Below are positions 60,758-64,000 of a stretch of DNA of 64,000 nucleotides, piece by piece. How positions within the stretch are numbered: the stretch's first letter is position 1; each line of letters starts with the position of its first letter. The DNA comes from JAWRCU01 sp033542235 (GTDB lineage: Bacteria; Pseudomonadota; Alphaproteobacteria; Rhizobiales; Rhizobiaceae): positions 434,001 through 498,000 of the forward strand of contig NZ_JAWRCU010000002.1 in the NCBI RefSeq assembly GCF_033542235.1, written 5' to 3'. The notes under the pieces were generated by a model. That model saw only the letters and a program-made list of their open reading frames with translations, did not search any database and was not told where the DNA came from. Position numbers and translations under genes: made by a program.

Positions 60758-61138
60758 TTATTTCTGATCGTTGATCTCGAACCAGTAGCCGTTAGGGTCC
60801 TGGAGAAAGATCGCGCGCATGCCATCAGGCCGGGTGTTGATGGCGCCTGCCGTGCCCTTCATGTCGCTAAAGGGGATGCCGTCGCGGCGCAAGCGGGTGA
60901 GCACGGCGTCGAAGTCGGAGGCGGTGAGGGCGAAGTGCGTCTGCTTCTCGACATGCACGCGGCCGATGTCGCCGGCTTGCACGTGGAACCGCCTGCCGTC
61001 GCCGATCTCGATCCAGCGGATCGTGGTGCCGCCCATTGGGTTTGGCATCTCGGCGAGGCCGAGTACCCCAGTCAGAAAAGCCACGCTCTCGTCCAGGTCG
61101 CGAACCAGGAGCGCGATATGGTCCAATCGGTAATTCAT
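60758..61138 (-). CDS. VOC family protein
   Basis: A 126-residue single-domain protein of the glyoxalase/bleomycin-resistance superfamily. The opening MNYRLDHIALLVRDLDESVAF is typical, and the closing FLQDPNGYWFEIND holds the last metal-ligand Glu. The substrate is not predictable. I use the ATG at 61138 with GGGGGC on the minus strand. The frame is open for 12 more residues. It is unlike the VOC protein at 1279-1662 except in fold. Confidence 0.88.
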   Translation of the reverse strand: MNYRLDHIALLVRDLDESVAFLTGVLGLAEMPNPMGGTTIRWIEIGDGRRFHVQAGDIGRVHVEKQTHFALTASDFDAVLTRLRRDGIPFSDMKGTAGAINTRPDGMRAIFLQDPNGYWFEINDQK

Positions 61139-61391
61139 TCTTGCCCCCGAAAAAAGACGCCAGATAGCCATCATAGATCAGTCGAGGGCGGCGGCGAACA
61201 CCATGTTCAAAGCAGCTTGCGGCAGACCGGGAACCCCGGAATTTTCGGCCACCTCGTGCTTGACCTAATGGCTGCACGCGCCAGCTGCGTCGCACTGCCG
61301 CCTCTCACCTTACCGTGCTCCCTTGGCAATGAGCCAGCCGGCCTGTATAGGACCGCCACCTTTCAGAAGCCCATTCAACCAAGGATGAGAC

Positions 61392-61814
61392 ATGGCGATC
61401 GAACGCACCTTTTCGATGATCAAGCCGGATGCGACGCGGCGCAACCTGACTGGCGCGATCACCAAGATGCTGGAGGATGCCGGCCTGCGCGTCGTCGCCT
61501 CGAAGCGGGTCTGGATGAGCCGGCGCGAGGCCGAGGGCTTCTATGCCGTGCATCGTGAGCGTCCCTTCTTCGGCGAGCTGGTCGAATTCATGTCGTCCGG
61601 CCCCACGATCGTTCAGGTGCTAGAAGGCGAGAACGCCATTGCCAAGAACCGCGAGGTGATGGGCGCCACCAATCCGGCCAATGCGGACGAAGGCACGATC
61701 CGCAAGGTTCATGCACTCTCGATCGGCGAAAATTCGGTACACGGCTCGGACGGACCGGAGACGGCGGCTCAGGAAATCCGCTACTGGTTCTCGGAGACCG
61801 AGATCGTCGGCTGA
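61392..61814 (+). CDS. ndk: Nucleoside diphosphate kinase
   Basis: A 140-residue enzyme that moves the gamma phosphate between nucleoside triphosphates and diphosphates through a phosphohistidine. The active site is NSVHGSD (His117). KPDATRRNL (11-19) and the GATNPANADEGTIR loop (91-104) are typical. Length is as expected. A terminator follows. Confidence 0.98.
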   Translation: MAIERTFSMIKPDATRRNLTGAITKMLEDAGLRVVASKRVWMSRREAEGFYAVHRERPFFGELVEFMSSGPTIVQVLEGENAIAKNREVMGATNPANADEGTIRKVHALSIGENSVHGSDGPETAAQEIRYWFSETEIVG

Positions 61815-61854
61815 GCGCATCTCGCCGGCAACGTTCGCACAATTTGTCGCTGAG

Positions 61855-61884
61855 AAAGCCGGGGTCAAGCCCCGGCTTTTTTCT
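61855..61884 (+). terminator. Rho-independent terminator of ndk
   Basis: AAAGCCGGGG and CCCCGGCTTT form the stem around a TCAAG loop, followed by a T-run. It lies about 40 bases after the ndk stop. Confidence 0.9.
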
Positions 61885-61889
61885 TCAGA

Positions 61890-62315
61890 TCAACACGGTC
61901 GCGAGGCCGGGGCGAGCGCCAGATCTATCGGATCGCCCGACAGCGGAGCAGCCGGCTGGGGATAGCCGGTTTCGAACCAGACCGTTCCACCGGCTGTGAT
62001 GCGTGCCTGAACCGCGTGACAGGCCATCGGCTCAATAAGCGACGGATCGAAGCGGATCGCAAACTTCAGCGTGGTCAATCCGCGCCACCGGATCGTCTCG
62101 CGCGCCAGCGCCGGCAGCACCGTTTGTCCCCGCTGTTGCTCGACGAGCTCGACGGTTACGACAGCATCATCCGGAAGCGGGGGCGAGCGCGGAATAGTGA
62201 TCTTGCCCGTCACGGTCCGCTCGGCCGTCCGTGAACTGGAGGTGCCGCTGAAAATGCCGATCATCAGGGGCAAGAAGCCGAAGATGATGAATTCTTCCAA
62301 CTCGGAGAGTATCAT
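61890..62315 (-). CDS. YbaY/YscW-like domain protein
   Basis: A 141-residue protein with a short hydrophobic segment (about 8-22) at the N-terminus, followed by a beta-rich domain: TVTGKITIPRSPPLPDDAVVTVELVE, then FAIRFDPSLIEP and VQARITAGGTVWF. These resemble the YbaY lipoprotein and YscW chaperone family. I see no lipobox cysteine, so it is probably anchored by the helix. Function is unknown. A GGGAGAG ribosome site precedes the ATG. It is convergent with ndk and about 80 bases after moaE. Confidence 0.65.
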   Translation of the reverse strand: MILSELEEFIIFGFLPLMIGIFSGTSSSRTAERTVTGKITIPRSPPLPDDAVVTVELVEQQRGQTVLPALARETIRWRGLTTLKFAIRFDPSLIEPMACHAVQARITAGGTVWFETGYPQPAAPLSGDPIDLALAPASRPC

Positions 62316-62394
62316 ATTTCTCTCCCTGCTCCGCGTTGAGGGCGGGCAGAGAACAGGAGGATTGCGGAACTTGCGTGGCTGAACGCTGCCGAAA

Positions 62395-62868
62395 TTAAGG
62401 CGTTTTCCAGCGCGCCGCCGCCTCTTCGTCGGCGGCCTTTGCCTCGACCCAGCCTGCTTCGCTGCCGTCGCGGCGGTGCTCCTTCTTCCAGAAGGGCGCT
62501 CGCGACTTCAGATAATCCATCAAAAACGAAGCTGCTTCGAAAGCCGCCTGGCGATGGCTGGAGGCTGTGACCACCAGCACGATATTCTCGCCTGGCTGGA
62601 TGTGGCCGAAGCGGTGAATCACGGTAAGACCCGTCAAGGGCCAACGCGTCAGCGCCTCCTCGGCAATGCGGGAAATCTCGGCTTCGGCCATGCCCGGATA
62701 GTGCTCGAGCTCGAGCGCTGCCAGGCTTGCGCCTTCATCGCGGCAAAGCCCGCTGAACGTAACCACAGCCCCAACATCCTTGCGCCCGGCGCAAAGCCGT
62801 GCGATCTCGGCGCCGGTGTCGAAGTCTCCGGCCTGTATGCGCACGCTCGGGCGGACATGCGCCGTCAT
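62395..62868 (-). CDS. moaE: Molybdopterin synthase catalytic subunit
   Basis: A 157-residue protein that, with MoaD, converts precursor Z to molybdopterin by adding two sulfurs. VTFSGLCRDEG, LELEHYPGMAEAEI, IHRFGHIQPGE and the KSRAPFWKKE end, with its catalytic lysines, are standard MoaE marks. It follows moaD by six bases, a typical pairing. Confidence 0.96.
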   Translation of the reverse strand: MTAHVRPSVRIQAGDFDTGAEIARLCAGRKDVGAVVTFSGLCRDEGASLAALELEHYPGMAEAEISRIAEEALTRWPLTGLTVIHRFGHIQPGENIVLVVTASSHRQAAFEAASFLMDYLKSRAPFWKKEHRRDGSEAGWVEAKAADEEAAARWKTP

Positions 62869-62874
62869 GGCCGG

Positions 62875-63135
62875 CTAGCCCCCCGTCATCGGCGGGAAAA
62901 GCGCGATCTCGCGGGCGCCGACGATGGCGGTGTCGTGATGGACATGTTCCTGGTTGATCGCAACCCGGATGACCTCCGGGTGGAGGAAAGCTGCTTCATA
63001 GCCGTCGCCGCGTGACTTGAGGAAAGCCAGCAGCTCCTTCACGGTGGTCACGTTTTCCGGCAGCTCGACGGCTTCCTCCGGCGTCCCGATCCGCTCGCGC
63101 ACCCATGCGAAATAGATGAGTTTTGTCGCAGCCAT
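62875..63135 (-). CDS. moaD: Molybdopterin synthase small (sulfur-carrier) subunit
   Basis: An 86-residue ubiquitin-like protein ending in the Gly-Gly needed for thiocarboxylation (ALFPPMTGG). The opening KLIYFAWVRERIG is the family norm. It pairs with MoaE, encoded immediately downstream. pgsA ends one base before its start. Confidence 0.95.
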   Translation of the reverse strand: MAATKLIYFAWVRERIGTPEEAVELPENVTTVKELLAFLKSRGDGYEAAFLHPEVIRVAINQEHVHHDTAIVGAREIALFPPMTGG

Positions 63136-63726
63136 TCAGTCATCCATGATGTGCTTCAGTCCGGCGCGGAAATAATCATAACCCGTATATAGCGTAACGA
63201 TCGCCGAGATCCAAAGCAGCGTGATGCCCGTTTCGGTCGCGTAGGAGATGATCTTGTCCAGCGCAGGACCGGCGAGCAGGACGGCAATCGCGATCATCTG
63301 CAGCGTGGTTTTCCATTTGGCCAGCCACGTCACCGGCACGCTCACCTTCAGCTCGGCCAGATATTCGCGCAGCCCGGAGACCAGTATCTCGCGGCAAAGG
63401 ATGATGATCGCCGCCCACAACGTCCAGCCTGCAATTGTGCGGTCCGTGTCTGCCGCGAGCAGGAGCAGGCAGGTTGAGACCAGCAGCTTGTCGGCTATCG
63501 GATCGAGCATGCGGCCGATGTTTGACTGCTGCTGCCAGGCACGCGCGAAATAGCCGTCAAAATAGTCCGTGACGCTCGCCGCGATGAATATCACGAGCGC
63601 CGACCAGCGCGCGAAGTCGCTCGACTGAAGCCTGCCGTCGACGAAAAAACACAGAACGACCAGAGGAACAGCAAGAATTCGTCCATAGGTCAGGATGTTG
63701 GGCAGGTTAAGCGCGCGTTTGGCCAT
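63136..63726 (-). CDS. pgsA: CDP-diacylglycerol-glycerol-3-phosphate 3-phosphatidyltransferase
   Basis: A 196-residue polytopic membrane enzyme for phosphatidylglycerol synthesis. The CDP-alcohol motif runs DYFDGYFARAWQ to GRMLDPIAD, with conserved D, G, R and D residues. LPNILTYGRILAVPLV opens the protein. I use the ATG at 63726. The frame is open for 11 more residues. It is downstream of uvrC, as in other rhizobia, and starts the moaD-moaE set. Confidence 0.95.
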   Translation of the reverse strand: MAKRALNLPNILTYGRILAVPLVVLCFFVDGRLQSSDFARWSALVIFIAASVTDYFDGYFARAWQQQSNIGRMLDPIADKLLVSTCLLLLAADTDRTIAGWTLWAAIIILCREILVSGLREYLAELKVSVPVTWLAKWKTTLQMIAIAVLLAGPALDKIISYATETGITLLWISAIVTLYTGYDYFRAGLKHIMDD

Positions 63727-63828
63727 TTTGGATTCAATCGGATGGCGACCGCTTGTCAAACCAGATGCCGGCCTTGGCGGTCAACTACAGCTGTTTGGCA
63801 CAGCGGCAAAATCATGAGGTGCAGGGCA

Positions 63829-64000
63829 TCACTTTTCGTGAAAGTGATTATAGACCTGTTTCGCCGTCGATGCGGATATGCCCTCGACCGCCATCAGGTC
63901 CTCGAGTGCGGCGCGGCTCACGGCCTTGGCGGTGCCGAAGTGAAGCAGAAGCGCGCGCTTGCGGCTTGGCCCGATACCTTCGATCTCGTCGAGCGGATTT
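63829..64000 (-). CDS. uvrC: UvrC excinuclease subunit, C-terminal end (5' part outside window)
   Basis: The minus-strand frame from the window edge to the stop at 63829-63831 reads NPLDEIEGIGPSRKRALLLH, then FGTAKAVSRA and a second helix-hairpin-helix block VEGISASTAKQVYNHFHE. This is the C-terminal tandem HhH DNA-binding region of UvrC, which makes the incisions in nucleotide excision repair. Only about 57 residues are present. Confidence 0.93.
   Translation of the reverse strand, partial: NPLDEIEGIGPSRKRALLLHFGTAKAVSRAALEDLMAVEGISASTAKQVYNHFHEK

Overview
The window is a GC-rich, gene-dense stretch of an alphaproteobacterial chromosome, most likely from the Mesorhizobium/Phyllobacteriaceae part of the Rhizobiales. 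This rests on gene order (uvrC-pgsA-moaD-moaE, rpsF-rpsR-rplI beside fabD-fabG-acpP-fabF, lptF-lptG-lptD-surA-pdxA-rsmA), on family content and on two kinds of intergenic palindromic repeat that I associate with rhizobial genomes. No species call is possible from the sequence alone. The window begins inside cysS and ends inside uvrC. I found no tRNA, rRNA, CRISPR array, transposase or phage gene.

Layout. 0-3.6 kb: 3' end of cysS, then a tightly coupled five-gene set (DUF559 protein, VOC protein, two GFA proteins, proline iminopeptidase). 3.8-11.3 kb: citramalate synthase, a RarD-type permease, a LOG-family protein, a LysM envelope protein, and an ArsR regulator next to an Atm1-type ABC exporter. 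11.4-19.3 kb: an MscS channel, then a self-contained sugar-uptake island (ROK regulator, GDSL esterase, periplasmic binding protein, ATPase, permease). 19.3-28.7 kb: an Imm11-like protein with an internal duplication, psd-pssA, a two-domain Aas-like acyl-ACP synthetase, a DMT permease, an SDR, a DoxX protein and purF. 28.7-36.3 kb: cvpA, radA, dnaB, an Rsm22 methyltransferase, a YnfA protein and a two-component system. 36.4-38.1 kb: a tandemly duplicated accessory module encoding small secreted basic proteins. 38.2-48.1 kb: cfa, ribosomal genes S6/S18/L9, type II fatty-acid synthesis genes, mltG, YicC and gmk. 48.2-64 kb: rsmA, pdxA, surA, the lpt genes, pepA-holC, an ABC-F ATPase, ndk, moaE-moaD-pgsA and uvrC.

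Much of the window concerns the envelope: phospholipid synthesis (psd, pssA, pgsA, cfa, Aas-like), fatty-acid synthesis (fabD, fabG, acpP, fabF), LPS export (lptF, lptG, lptD) and peptidoglycan (mltG, LysM protein). The rest is replication and repair (dnaB, radA, holC, uvrC), translation and nucleotide synthesis.

The most unusual parts are the duplicated secreted-protein module at 36.4-38.1 kb, the ROK/GDSL/ABC island with two similar inverted repeats each abutting a TTGAC box, the Imm11-like gene with an in-frame 120-bp tandem duplication, and two families of structured intergenic repeats.
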